From the NCBI RefSeq assembly GCF_000313135.1, contig NW_004457490.1, positions 159,092-223,091 on the forward strand: a stretch of 64,000 nucleotides of DNA, read 5' to 3'. The DNA comes from Acanthamoeba castellanii str. Neff. Its lineage: Eukaryota > Discosea > Longamoebia > Acanthamoebidae. Within the stretch, counting starts at the first letter, position 1. Each line of letters starts with the position of its first letter. Positions 1-12,100 of the stretch are shown in pieces. The translations under genes were made by a program, and so were the position numbers. Under the pieces are notes generated by a model, which searched no databases, had not been told where the DNA came from, and saw only the letters and a program-made list of their open reading frames with translations.

Positions 1-1899
1 AGTAGGTGATCACGGCGAAGATGAACGGCAGCACGAGCTCGAGTGGCGTCTCAGCGATCGTCTTGCCCATGAAGTAGGCCGACAGCCGGTACGTGCCCGT
101 CGCTCGCTCTTTGTTCAACACCGCGCGCTCGGGAGGGACTGCACAGCACCGCAACGTCAGCACTTGCTAAACCGCACATGCTCAACCGCACACGCACACA
201 CCGCACACGCACACAAAGAAGCGAGAAAAGCTACGTACAGGCGTAGAGTGATTGCATCCACGGGTGCATGATCCAGAACATGGTGGAGAAGAAGAGGAAA
301 CCGTTGCGGTCGCCGATGGCCGACTCCTTCTTGTCCATCTGGAACCAGAGGAGGCCCGAGAGAATCGAGATGAGCGCGATCTGGATGATGTGCGACCACG
401 AGAGGATGTCGTGTCGCCGCTGCTTGAAGGACCGGGTGGCCATGACCCACGTCTGGGTGAAGATGCTGGTCGGGTACTTGGGACCCTTCTTCATGTCGCG
501 CACGCCCTCGCGCTGGTCGTCGTCGATCTTGAGCGGCTTCATCGCCTCGCTCTCCTTCTCGTTGGCCGCGTAGGTGTCGATCAGCAGCTGTCGCACGGTG
601 CGGCCGTCGTTGATCTTCTCATTCGACGTCACCACTTCGACTGTTGTGTGCGTGTGCGTGTGTGCGGTGAGTGCGTGTGTTGCATTTCAAGTGAACACGA
701 GTGGCCGGAGACGTACGCATGAAGTCGGCGGGGTTGTAGGCCGACGGAGAGTGGAGGCCGAGGTTGGCAAAGTAGGGCAGCACGCCGGCGGCGCTGCCTG
801 AGTAGACCACGAAGCCGCCCTCGGCCAGGAGCAGCACGTTGTCGAACATCATGAACATGGCCGACGAGGGCTGGTGGATGGTGGTCACCACCGTGTGGCC
901 GCTCTTGGCCAGGTGCTTGAGGGACACGATCAGGCCGAGCGAGGTGGCGGCGTCGAGGCCCGACGTGGGCTCGTCGAGGAAGATGAGTGACGGGTTGTTG
1001 ACCAGCTCGTTGGCGATGTTGGTCCGCTTGCGCTCGCCGCCCGACACGCCGCGCACCCAGGCGCCGCCAACGATGGTGTTCGAGCACCGCTGGATGCCCA
1101 GCTCGGTGAGAATGTCTTCGACGCGCTCGCGCTTCTCGGCCATCGACAGCTTCTTGGAGAGCTTGAGGTAGGCCGTGTAGGTGACGGTGTCGCGCACGGT
1201 GAGGTTGGGGAAGAAGATGTCGTCCTGCAGCACGTAGGCCATGCGCCGCTTGAACCGCCGGCCCTCGACCTGCTCGCCGTTCACCAGGATGTCGCCGGTC
1301 ACGTTTTGCTTCACGCGACGCGCCAACACGTTCAACAGCGTCGTCTGTGCCGCGCCACAACCAATCATCGTTTAGTCAAAGACGCAAAGAACGAAAGCGA
1401 TTGGCGGAAAGAAGCGAAGAAGAGAGAAGAGAGAAAGGAAACGAAAAGCGAAGGGGTCCGCGGGGCGTGGCGTGACGCAAGGTACCTTGCCGGAGCCCGT
1501 GGGACCCATGATGGCGACGACACTGCCGGGCGTGACCTTGCCGGAGACGTTGTTGAGGATTGGCACCTCCTTCTTGGTCTTGAGGTAGTTGGTGATCGTG
1601 GCTGGGATGGGCAGCTTGAAGAGCAGCTTCACGAAGAGATTCTGCGGCGGCAGCGGGATGACCACCTTGTAGTTGAGATTGCGCCACTCGAGCCCGATCG
1701 GGTACTTGGGCGGGGTCTTGGAGAACGGGCACGGCTGGTTGACCTTGGCGTACTTGGACACGATGCCCAGCTCCTCGTCGCCCATGACCTCCTCGTCGCG
1801 CAGGTCGTCGATGACCTTGCTGTCGCTGTGGTGCTGGACCTCGTCGAGCTCCACGTCTTCGACGTCGGAAGATGAAGCGGAGGAAGATGAGGAATTCAT
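1..1899 (-). CDS. ABCG-family half-transporter, 3' end outside window
   Basis: ATP-driven membrane transporter of the ABCG (White/eye-pigment) type, with the nucleotide-binding domain ahead of the membrane domain; substrate not predictable. Four exons are visible: 1899-1486, 1344-717, 640-239 and 138-1, joined by GT-AG introns in phase. Exon 1 has a Ser/Asp-rich N-terminus and ends inside Walker A (GPTGSGK). Exon 2 carries the rest of the NBD: the ABC signature VSGGERKR, Walker B SLIFLDEPTSGLD and the H-loop TTIHQPS. Exon 3 carries the linker and first membrane segments (around SWSHIIQIALISILSGLLW). Exon 4 has the ABCG-typical stretch beginning FPPERAVLNKERATGTY, then runs off the left edge. 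The start at 1899 gives an uninterrupted exon. The intron at 717-640 holds GT repeats. Family confident, subfamily not. Confidence 0.9.
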
Positions 1900-2993
1900 C
1901 TTTTGTGTGTGTTGTGTGGTGGAAGGAGAAAAGAGGAAGAGGAAGAGGTGGAGTGTGGTATGGCTCGGGACGTCGGTTGTGATGGAGTGAGGAAGAACCG
2001 ACGCTCTCTTGAGTATGCGAAGGCAAGTGAGAACTTGGGACTGTCTTGTCCGTCTTCCAGTTTTATCCCTCGGGCCTCGGCGATTCCTTGTTGCGCCGAA
2101 TGGTGGAGAGTTGCAACAAATGCGATTCGTCGGCTAGTTTGAAATCCACCAACGGCGATGATTTAAACTCGCCGACTTTATTTCTCCGCTTTTACGCGTT
2201 TGATTTCTTTTACTCGATTGTGCATTTTCCGTTACGGGAAGCCACCACTCACCAAAACACCCGATCAATACGAACGTCCTCCTGTTGGTCGGGATTTATT
2301 TAAATTTCCTCGGGAATATTTTATAAACCCGACGCACCGAGGGGAAAATTCGGGTTGTAAGTTTTGACCCCAAGAGCAACTTACAGTCGCCGAACGAGGC
2401 CTAAAAAAAGTCATAATAGGTCAACGTTGCGCACACCTCTGTCGCACGTTGTGTGCATGTCGACAAACGAAATTCACCAACCTGTCTGTATGTGTAGGCA
2501 GACACTTTGGGAAGCGGCCCGCCGGAAAAAAAGAGCTCACTTACGGTGGCGAGTTTCGGCCCTTGGAGAGTTCTGAGACTGTAGTGCCGTCGACTGGGAG
2601 AGGGTGTTTCATTATTTGTTGAATTTTTTTGTGGTGATGAAAGGGGTGAGATGTAGGCCAAGGCGGCGACCCACTCCTCCCACTGGGGGGAAGGTGAGTG
2701 AATAGCCCGGCTCCACTCTCGCGACCACTTAGCCCAGCGCGCCGTGGCAGGCGGTACCCCAGCGACGAAGACCGCCCCCTCACTGAAGAGGTCGAGACAC
2801 GCTGCAACTCTATAAGTCGCTTGGCTTTGTGTGAAATGACTATGGTTCTACATGGCGTGCTCCTGCCCTTTACATACTCTGTCCTGCTCCTGCTGCATTG
2901 TGGGATTGATGGAGGAAAAAGATACGAAGGAGTTATTACACATGTGTAATAGAGACAAAAGTTATTCATTGCTGTGACCACGCACCAGTGGGC
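1900..2993. other. Intergenic region, no gene recognised
   Basis: About 1.1 kb between the ABCG start codon and the stop of the SPRY gene, both read leftward, so it should hold the ABCG promoter and the SPRY 3' flank. It is less GC-rich than the flanking exons (AT-rich near 2160-2420). A 146-codon open stretch on the minus strand (2981-2541) shows no domain or coding-like bias, so I do not call it a gene. Confidence 0.5.
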
Positions 2994-4127
2994 TCAGTCT
3001 TGCGATTGCAGACTCGTCGGCGCCTCCAGGTCGGAGTGCTCCACCGAGGAAAGGGCGGCTCGCGACTCGAGGAGTCCGAGCTCCTCGTCGCCGCCGGCGA
3101 GTGCGGGAATTTCGAGGCGCTGCTGCAGCACCATCTTATAGCCTCGCCCGCCGAAGCTCTGCAGTGCGCGGAGGTCCTGACCGTCAGTGCACCACCGCAC
3201 ATACGCACACGCGCACACACTCGCACACGCGGGCTACGATGACAGCGGAGAGTACCACGGCCGGGTGGAGCGGCTCGAGGCACGACTGAAGGTCGGGGTC
3301 GTCGTGCGCCGGGGCAATCTGGCGCCCGTTCAGGAAGAAGGCCAGCCGTCCGCGCTGCAGGTCGACGTAGATCCCCACCCGGTCGCCCTGCCTGTAGGCC
3401 CACGCCGACTCCCCCGTGACGAGTTCGGGTCCCGGCACCAGGCGGCCGGGCTGGTTGAAGTAGAGCAGCCCTCGGCTCACCCAGCCCCAGCTTCGCCACT
3501 TGGCGCCCACGCCACTGCCACAACGCGATCAGGTTGAGCTCAAAAACGTAACGCGCTCGTTCCTTAGATAGAGGTCACGAGCGGTAGTACCCGATGGGGA
3601 TGGAGGAGGCTTCGACGGACCGCTCTGCGATGCCGAAGCAGAGCGAGCGGCCGCGTCCCTGCTCCACCAGCACCTCCACGTAGTTCGGCCGCGTCCGCCG
3701 CAACGGCTCTCGCGTGATCCTGTTCAGCTGCACGTAGAGCAAACATTTATTACATGATGATTATTTATTTATTTATTTATTTATAATTTATAATAGTTGT
3801 TGAGGGGTAAGAGAGGGCACGCACGTAGCCACTGCGTTGGCTGTAGTCGTCGCTGCTGGCGGCGACGAGGTGGTGTGGCGGCTCATCGTTGTACTGTAGC
3901 GTGGGCGCGCTGGGCCGCCAGCGGAAGGAGGGCGGGGTGCGCGGCAGGAAGCGCTCGAACATGTACACCACCACCTCCAGCGGCAACCGACCCCACAGCT
4001 GCTCGCCCCCCTCATCATCTTCCACATCAACGCGGTCTGGTCCGCCAGCAGTGGCAATGCCGTGCTTGCGGGCCAGCAGAATAAGCGAGGCCACCGCCAA
4101 GAAGTCCTCCTGCGTGCGCCACTTCAT
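2994..4127 (-). CDS. SPRY (B30.2) domain protein
   Basis: Four exons: 4127-3825, 3727-3579, 3514-3238 and 3176-2994; all junctions keep frame. SPRY domains are protein-interaction modules, often substrate receptors, so the role here is probably adaptor-like, partner unknown. The N-terminal ~100 residues include [20 protein letters not shown], which resembles a divergent F-box or other helical degron-adaptor motif. The SPRY core spans exons 2-4: [15 protein letters not shown], then [17 protein letters not shown], then the hallmark [21 protein letters not shown] and a final strand near [12 protein letters not shown]. The start ATG at 4127 follows a tag that could also be a splice acceptor, so an upstream exon is possible, but the next gene's stop lies only 97 bp away. 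A second SPRY gene lies at 52.5 kb. Confidence 0.8.
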
Positions 4128-4223
4128 CTACATGAACTGATGTACTGCCGTACTGCACTTGAACTTGACGGAAATGTTGCGGTTTTGCTTTTTGAAGAAG
4201 GCCTAAAACGAGAGGGCAACAGC

Positions 4224-6889
4224 TCATGGTGGGCAGACATCGGCTTCGACGATGAGGGCCTCCTCGCCGGTGGTCTTGAAGCTGCCGTACTGCTCGTTCC
4301 ACTCCTGCAGCGACGCCAGGTCCTTCTGCGACACGCTCGGCCGCACATGGTCGAACGCCGACACGAAATCCTGCGCACATGACAAGCACGCACACGCACA
4401 CACGCACACGCGTGTAGCGCACGTTGGCACAACGTGGTGTGGTGTGGTGTGGTGTGTGATGGTTAAAACGCACGTCGTAGCCGATGGGACGGATCTGGTC
4501 CTCGGACAGGTTCATGAGCAGCTCGGGCTCGAGGTTGCGGATGGGTCCCATGGCGGCCTCGGCGCACAGGGCCTTGATGTCCGAACCCGAGTAGCCCTGC
4601 GCACGCGCCACCACCGTGTCGACGTGGTCGTCGCTGAGGTTGGTCTGCAGCGAGTGCAGGTAGTGCAGGATCATCGACCGGCGGGCCAGGGTGTCGGGCA
4701 GCGGGATGTAGAGTCGCTTGACAAGCCGACGTCGCGCGGCCTCGTCGATCTCGGCCGGCCGGTTGGTGGCGCCCACGACGAGGAGCTTGTCCTCGCCTGA
4801 GCAGGCGGCGCCATCGAGCTGGATGAGGAACTCGGTCTTGAGCCGCCGCGTGGCCTCCTGGTCGTTCTCGCTTCGCTGTGTGAGAATGGAGTCGATCTCG
4901 TCGATGAAGATCACGGCCGGCTGCAGACATCGAGCCACCGCAAACAGTGCCCTCACTGTTTTCTCGCCCTGTACCACGTGTCGTGTCGTGGTCAATAGGT
5001 ATCGACACGAGTCAAACCAGAATCGCACTCCGTGTGTGAAGGGCCGATTACCTCTCCAATCCACTTGCTGGTGAGGGAACTTGCCGAGATGGCGAAGAAC
5101 CGTGCACCGGACTGACTGGCGATGGCCTTGCCGATCATCGTTTTGCCGGTACCGGGCGGCCCGAAGAGAAGGATGCCCTTGGGCGGCGTTCGAATGCCGC
5201 GGAAGAAGTCGGGACGCAGGAGCGGCAGCACCACTGCTTCCTTGACGCACTTCTTTGCAAAAGCCAGTCCAGCTACACAACACAACACAACATGAGCATA
5301 GGAAGAATGAAAACGGTTGAGGCCAGGTGGTGCGTGTCTGGTACCGATATCGTCCCACCCGACGGCAGGGCTGTGATCGAGAATTTCGCTGCAGATGCGC
5401 TCGACCATGATGGGGTCGATGAACTTGAGCTTCTCGTTCGCCAGCAGCTCTTCCAGCAGAGGATTGTTCTCGGTGTTGGGCTTCCGCTCGTCACCGTCGT
5501 CATCGTCGCCCCGCCTCTGCTTCTTAGCTGGCCCGCTGCAGACAGAGAGCGGGAGTGTCTTCGTCAATAACGTTCGAAGCACACAGGCGACGATAATTAG
5601 AGGTGGTGGTGATGGTACCGTCCGTCGTCTTTGTCGTCTTTGCCCTTGAACGGTGGGTTGAACCCTCGCTTGCCGCGCAGGCCCGAAGGACGCGCGTTGG
5701 GCTGTGCGTTGCTGCCTCCGTTGGCCGACGACGAGTTGCTGCTGCTGCCGCCCCTCGAGCTGAGCCCCTTTTGCTTGTCGTCTTTGTCCTGCAAGCGACG
5801 CCCATAGAGAGTGAGCAAGCGGGCGCACGAACCGGCGAATGTTTTTGCGTAAACGGTGCGCAGTACGGTACCAGCTTCTCGCGGGCGCTCATGAAGGCTT
5901 CCTTCTTACTGGCCTTACTGTCGTCCTGACCGTCCTCCTCCATGTCGATAAGGTTGTCGTCGTCGGGCGAGTCATCCTGCCGATTGTTGTACCGGTTACG
6001 TCCGTAGTTGATTTGTCGTCTTCGACCACCGCCTGCAGGTGGAGCGCCGGCCTGTGGTTTCCCCGTCTACACTCACCACCATCAAGAACACAACTTCTGT
6101 GTGAGGCGGCCGTAGAAGCTTCATGCGAAACTGGAGAATGAGACGTACGGAGCGATCGCCATTGTTGCGGGCCAACGACGGCGCACTGCCACCGCTGTTG
6201 CTACTACCTCCGGCGTGGGAGTAAGAAGACGAGGACGAGGACGGATACGAGGTTGAGGAAGGTGCTGGCATCTTGCCTCGGAGCGATGACGCAGCCGGCG
6301 CAGCAGTATACGAAGAAGAGGAGGAGGAAGGTGCTGGCGCGGTGGAGGTAGAGGTAGATGTTGAAGTAGATGTTGAAGGAGAAGGGGCGGCGAGGGCAGC
6401 GTGTAGCCACGGTGTGCGGACGGAGGCAAGCAGGGTATCGACAGAGAGGGTGCCCGACGGTGGGCAGTGGAAAAGGGGGCGACCCGCTCCCGGCAGCGTG
6501 CCTTCCCTTCGCTCGATATCAAATGCAGTGCAGGAGAGCAATTTGGTTCTACGTTCCTCCTGATCTCGTCCTCCGGCATCCTTCGTCGCCTGCAGCTTGC
6601 TGCACACCTCTCGCTTTAGCCTACGCACCGCCCCTGGTATTGCAGGAGCGCCGGGGCTTGTTTCTCGTCTTGAGGAGGAGGAGGAGGAGGAGGAGGTCGT
6701 CGACGCAGCTGCGGTTGCGTTCCATTTGTGATTTCTATTTTCCTCCAATTCGAGCAGGCCGAGGAGGCGATGGCACGTCTTCATAGCCTCGGGCCAATTC
6801 TGCTCTACATTCGATTCGCCCAGGTGGCCTTCCGCCTGGCGCACCAAGCGTTGGTACGTGTGAAGCGCCTGCCGATCCTGCACATTCAT
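4224..6889 (-). CDS. FIGNL1: Fidgetin-like protein 1, meiotic-clade AAA+ ATPase
   Basis: Member of the fidgetin/spastin/katanin clade of hexameric AAA+ ATPases. FIGNL1 in other eukaryotes acts in homologous recombination (removing RAD51) and is related to microtubule-severing enzymes. The first exon starts at 6889 with [16 protein letters not shown] and encodes a long Ser/Thr/Ala-rich disordered region. Later exons add an acidic and glycine/asparagine-rich linker (exons near 5872 and 5788-5619). The ATPase exons are 5535-5345, 5272-5052, 4968-4474 and 4370-4224. Motifs: [12 protein letters not shown] before the core, Walker [10 protein letters not shown], pore loop [10 protein letters not shown], Walker [10 protein letters not shown], sensor 1 VVGATNRP, arginine-finger context [15 protein letters not shown]. 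The C-terminal [10 protein letters not shown] helix is typical of FIGNL1. The least certain border is between the N-terminal disordered exon and the exon near 6010. Confidence 0.88.
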
Positions 6890-7399
6890 TCCGCCTGCCT
6901 AGCGTCCTCGTCGCGGATCTTGCGGCTGTGATTTACAAACCGTTTTCTCTTCGCGCCATAATTCTGGCATAATTCATTTATTCCTAGAATTATTTGGTGG
7001 GCTCTGTGGCGACAGGTGTGGCAGTGTAATGTCCTGCTTTGCAGTGTGGCAGCAGTGCCATACAAGAACATCTCCACAGAAAGTTGGGGTAACAGCTTAT
7101 AGATTCTGTTACCTTGGCACCCTCCAGGTGCAGGAAGAAATTCCAGAATTGGAAGACTTTTGCCCCATGGCATCTTCACTGTTCTTCTCTGCTTCTCTCT
7201 TTCTTCACCAAGTGTACTTGCATGGAGGCAGGCAACAAAATAAAAAACAACAAACTTTGGTGCAGGCCAAACCCAACACAAGTGTCTCTCCCCCTGTGTG
7301 TACTGGAGGTAAGCTGTACTTGTCTATTTACTATGTGAACAACAAGAGGAGGCCAGATCTTCTTGCTCTTCAGTCAACTTGCTGTTTTGATGGATCTAC
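6890..7399. other. Intergenic region, no gene recognised
   Basis: About 510 bp between the FIGNL1 start and the stop of the E2 gene, both read leftward. It should contain the FIGNL1 promoter and the E2 3' flank. A plus-strand open frame crosses the border at 7029-7697 but is antisense to E2 exons and shows no domain. Confidence 0.5.
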
Positions 7400-8122
7400 T
7401 TACTTAGCATACTTCTTGGTCCACTCCTTGGCGGTCTTGTTGAACGCCGTCCTGTTCTCCTTGAACTGCTGGGCAATCTCAGGCTCAAGAGGGTTGTCTG
7501 CATGTTTGGGGGTAGCCGCGGTGAGCTCAATGTTAAATGTACAAAATGGCGAAAGTGGGGAAGATTTACCAGGGTTGGGCTCCACAAGAACCTGCCTGAT
7601 GGTCATCAGCACCTCTGGGATCTTGAGCTGTGGGCTCCAGCCGTCGTTGAGCACCTCGTTACACAGCTGGCCATCGCTCTTGACGTTGGGATGGTAGATC
7701 TTCGTCAAAAACTTGACCTGCGAGTAAATGAGGAGCGCATTGGCAGAGAGAGAATTAGTCGCGTTGCCGACCAGAATTGCATGCCCTGCGGCAAGACGAC
7801 GCTGGTACCTTTGGTGCCTTGAAGGGGTACTCGGGAGGCATCTCGAGCTCCAACGAAAAGCTGCCCTTCTCGTAGGGCGTCTTCTCCTGCGGTTGCGAAA
7901 AGATAAATGGGTAAGTTCATCGAGTAGCCTCACACGCAAACTCTCGCAAGAGCGAACAGGAAAAAGCTGCGTGAATGCAGGTGGGATGGCGTACAGGCCC
8001 TCGATGATAGCCTTCCATTTGTACAAATTGTCTCCAACCGGGCCAGCAGACGCCCAGGGAAGGGGTCCCTTCTCCATCTCCTTCAATTCCTTCGCCAATC
8101 TCTTCGCCGAGGCTCCAGCCAT
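7400..8122 (-). CDS. Ubiquitin-conjugating enzyme E2 (UBC domain)
   Basis: Minimal class I E2 of about 150 residues in four exons. It would carry activated ubiquitin or a ubiquitin-like protein as a thioester and pass it to substrate with an E3. Exon 1 (from 8122) encodes the N-terminal helix ASAKRLAKELKEMEKGPL and ends near AIIEG. Exon 2 begins EKTPYEKGSFSLELEMP. Exon 3 has the HPN motif (IYHPNV, about residue 77), then the active-site cysteine in GQLCNEVL and DGWSPQL. Exon 4 begins DNPLEPEIAQQFKENR and ends with a basic tail at 7400. Order and length fit the UBC4/UBE2D-UBE2L group, but I cannot pick the ortholog. The exon 1/2 junction is one base out of phase as written: a single extra C before the donor at about 8000 would give the expected EGP-EKTPY, so an assembly error is likely. 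Confidence 0.87.
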   Translation of the reverse strand: MAGASAKRLAKELKEMEKGPLPWASAGPVGDNLYKWKAIIEGLYAIPPAFTQLFPVRSCESLRVRLLDELTHLSFRNRRRRRPTRRAAFRWSSRCLPSTPSRHQRYQRRLAAGHAILVGNATNSLSANALLIYSQVKFLTKIYHPNVKSDGQLCNEVLNDGWSPQLKIPEVLMTIRQVLVEPNPGKSSPLSPFCTFNIELTAATPKHADNPLEPEIAQQFKENRTAFNKTAKEWTKKYAK

Positions 8123-9168
8123 TGTGCGCTTGCTGCTCTATTTACGATGTACGGACGAGTGAGGCGTGGCAGCAGATGCGAGGTTGTAGTGCGCTGAAAG
8201 TAACAATAATCTGGGCCACCCAATTTTTTCAGCTTGGTGACTTTTTGCTGAATTATTTTCTTAGGTGAGATCCGAAATATTTGCGAAATGATTGCGAAAA
8301 GAAAAGCAATCAGCCCACTGCGGCCGAAAGCCCGGCGAGGCAAGAGGAGTGTGCAAGCAAAAGCGCGTTTGCAGCAATAGGAGGTACGCGTGTAGGGCTG
8401 GAAGAGCGTTTGTACATTTGGCCTTCTCTAAGGTCTTCTCCGTCCGCCACATAAACACAAACACCCGAAGTTCCCTCTCACACTGGCGTAACCGGGAGCG
8501 AGTTCCCGACTACACGCTTGCCCCTGAGTCGCGCACCCAGGCGCGCTCGTCCGATAAGCCTCCTCTTCTGGCCTCGCTCCGCTCGAAAAGCAGCCGTGGC
8601 CTTGCGGTTGCTGCACGTTCCCAACCGTCGACCTTCGTTCCATGTTGTCAGCAATCCCCTGTCGTTCTTGCCGGCCTTTCGAACGTGAACGAAGAAGGTC
8701 GGAGCTCCTCCTGCTCGGTTCTTGCCCACCTCTCCTGCCGAGCCGCTTCGGTTGATGTTGACCCCTCGCCCCGCACCGTCGTTTCTTCTCCGTGTGGCCC
8801 CCTTCGTCCAGCTCATCTTGTTGCCCATGTTGCTTGTGTTCTTGGTTGTTGTTGTTTGGTGGAGGTTGTTGTTCGTTGTGTTCTGCGCTCTTGGGTTTTG
8901 TGGTCTTTCCCACCGTCACCTCCAGATGGCATGACCGCGCGTCTTCAACAAGACACCTCCTCTCAATCTCTTGACACTTTCAGTTGGCATTGACCACAAA
9001 CCTAACTGAACCAAACTGTTCGCCGACCGTCCTCCTTTGGCAAGGGACACGCGTCCGTCTCAAAAATAGAAATAAAAGTGATTTTAAATTTAATAGAATA
9101 GAATAGAATAAAATAGAATAGAACAAAATGATACCTTTATTTATATTGAGCTGCAAGGTGAGAGCAAG
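8123..9168. other. Divergent intergenic region between E2 and alpha-mannosidase
   Basis: About 1 kb separating a leftward E2 gene from a rightward mannosidase; both promoters should lie here. It contains a pyrimidine-rich plus strand (8560-8900) and an AT-rich run of imperfect TAGAA pentamers at about 9096-9125, 45-70 bp before the mannosidase start. Open frames exist on both strands (plus 8292-8993, minus 8919-8428) but encode low-complexity residues and I could not attach them to a neighbour. A 5' non-coding exon of the mannosidase is possible. Confidence 0.45.
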
Positions 9169-12100
9169 ATGCAAACGAGCAGGGAAGGCGGTGGTGGGCT
9201 GGTGATGCAAAAGCACACCGACATCAGCCTCACGCGCATCCAGAACTTCAAGACGCGTTTCCTCCAGCCTCGGCTCTACCCCAAGGGGGCGAGCTGCCAA
9301 CCGACCGTACTCGTCGTGCACGAGCCTGAGGGCACCTCCCGCCCCTCGTACGCCCAGGTCGCTGCCCTCCCTGTCGACGCCTTCCACGATGCCCACCTCG
9401 GCGGTACTCCCCTTTTTCATCTTCATCTTCATCTTCTGTTTTTTCTTCAGTATTGCCGCTACTCGAGTTTGTGCTGACCTCGTTGATATAATCAAGACTC
9501 CTTCGGTCCCATCTGGGCGACCAAGTGGTTCCGCGTAGTGTTCACCATCCCAGCCGAGTGGAAGGACCACGAGGTACGCCGGCAGCTCGAAACGAACCTT
9601 CGCTCTGGCTTTTGTGTTTTCTCTGGTTAATGAGCACTGACCTCTTCTTGTTCTTGTTCTTCTTCTTGTTCTTCTTGCGTCTTCTTCGCGGGCAGGTTCA
9701 CTTCCTGTGGGACTCCAGCTCCGAGGCGCTGCTCTACATCGACGGCGAGCCGCTGCAGGCGTTCAATGCCGCCGACGGCGCCGACAAGAAAGCCGAGTTC
9801 GTGCTCAGGAAGAAGGGCCAAGTCAAGGTTTTCTTCCACCTCAGCTCCCTCTTCTTCTTCCTCCTCCTCCTCTCCTTCTCACACAGCATACTTGACTACA
9901 AGCTGATGCTGGTGCTGAGGCTGCCGCTTTGTATTGAACTGCACCGCATACACAGGACGGAGGCGAGGAGGTGACGCTGTACCTGGAGATGGCGTGTAAC
10001 GAAATGTTTGGCGTGGGGTCCGGCTGGACCTGCGGCCCCGACCCGCCGGATGAGGGCAAGACCTTCGCGCTCAAGACCTGCAAGCTCGCCCCCTTCGACG
10101 TCCGCGCGTGGGACCTCCTCTGGGTATGCACACGCACACGCACACGCACGCACGCACACGCACACGCACACGCACACGCACACGCACACGCACACGCACA
10201 CGCACACGCACACGCACACGCACACGCACACGCACACGTGTTGACTGATGCGTGCAAGTCGTATTAGTGGGTAGCCTGATCTACACATCAATCCCCTGCT
10301 TATGTGTAGGACCTCGACATCATATCGGACATGGCCAAGCACGTGGGCGTGGACACAGTTCGCGGCGCGCAGGCCCTCTACGTTGCCAACTTGATGGTAA
10401 AACCACAACTCTGATCTCGTTTGGCGTACCAGTTTCGAAGCTCACAATGTTCGTCGTTCTCCGCTCCCTTGTGCCTTATCAGGTGAACATCGCCACGGAA
10501 GACCCCGAGACCTGGGCGGTCGCGCGGGAGGCCGGTCGGGAGTTCCTCGCCCAGGCCAACGGCGATTCGGCGTTCGACCTGTACGCCGTCGGACACTGCC
10601 ACATCGACACTGGTACGTTTCATGGCACCACCGAACCCTAGCCAAAGTAGTTGATTCTGGGAGTGGGCGCTCACTCTGCTTTGCCTGTTGTAACTCTCTC
10701 CCACCAGCGTGGCTCTGGCCCTACGCGGAAACGCGCCGGAAGACGGCGAGAAGGTGAGCTCCCCACCCACCCACCCACCCACGCTGTGATGCTGGTGAAG
10801 TGTGTTGAACATGTTGGGGCTGACCACCGCTGTTCGTTGATCGTCACGTGGGCCATCATCAGCTGGGTCACCCAGATGCAATTCATGGAGGACTACCCGG
10901 AGTACAAGTTCGTGGCCTCGCAGGCCCAGCAGTACGAGTGGCTCAAGCAGGTACACCACTACTGGGCCGGCCATCGCATCTCAGCTGCGGCCATCATCAA
11001 CCCAACTCAACTCAATGTACGCGTGGTCTCGCTTTGTCGCCTTGCTGCACAGGACTACCCGTCCGTGTACGAGCGCCTGAAGGCCAAGGTGGCCTCGGGC
11101 CAGTTCCTCCCCGTGGGCGGCACCTGGGTGGAAATGGTAAAATCTCGCTCCCCTTCGCCTCTTCCTTATCTTATCGAAGCAAAAAAGAACGAATAACTGA
11201 CATTCCTTGTGATTCCTGCCGTGGCGGCGTCCAGGATTGTAACATACCGAGCGGAGTACGTCGTGACCTTTGCTCCCGCTGCGGCCGCAGCGACTGTGCG
11301 CTAACGCGTTGGTGTTCGTACGAATAGGAATCGCTGGTCCGTCAGTTCCTCTTCGGTCAGCAGTACTTCAAGCGCGAATTCGGCGCCTACTGCACCGAGT
11401 TCTGGCTGCCCGGTACGCGATATCCCTCTTCTCTTCTGTCATCGCCCAGGACTCACTCCTGCGGCAATCGCACGCGCACACAAAGACACGTTTGGCTACG
11501 CCTCGCAGCTGCCTCAGATCATGAGCCTCGCCGGCATCAACTCGTTCCTCACTCAAAAGGTCAGTCGTCGCACTCACCACCGCCCCTCAGCACTCCACGC
11601 CCCTCCCTTTTTCTTGTTGTTCTCACCTCATTTTCGACATCCACCACACACACCACGCAGTTGAGCTGGAACCAGATGAACAAGTTTCCCAACTCCTCCT
11701 TCCTGTGGGAAGGCGTCGACGGTACGCGGCACCGCTGCCCTCTACACAGGACTGTGGCCCGCGTCTGACTCCTCGGGGGAATCTCAGGCACGCGCGTGAT
11801 CACCCACTTCCCGGCCGCTGATACCTACTGCGCCCACGCCAAGGTGGAGGACGTCCTGAAGAGCGCCACCAACTTCAAGGTTTGGTGACCACTCGTCGTT
11901 TGGGGGTGGAGCCGCCGCATTCCGTGCATTCCACACTTTGCGTGTGTGTGCGGGAGGGCTTACTTGGTGGCGGTGGTACAGGACAAGGGCAGGACCAATG
12001 CGGGCATGCTGGTCTTCGGCCACGGCGACGGCGGCGGCGGACCCGACCGCGGCATGCTGGAGCGCCTCCGCCGTCTGAAGAACGTGGACGGTATGCCGCG

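Noticed and set aside
2541..2981. Candidate small RNA or gene in the first intergenic region (Sm-like AATTTTTTTG near 2624)
   Set aside because: No matching U-snRNA core sequences, loops or 5' end could be found, and the open frame has no coding character.
10008..10267. Open frames made of His-Ala, His-Thr or Cys-Val repeats on both strands
   Set aside because: They are read-through of the (CACACG)n intron tract; unit lengths of 6, 7 or 9 lack stop codons. The same applies at 16.7, 20.6, 24.4, 46.3 and 50.9 kb.
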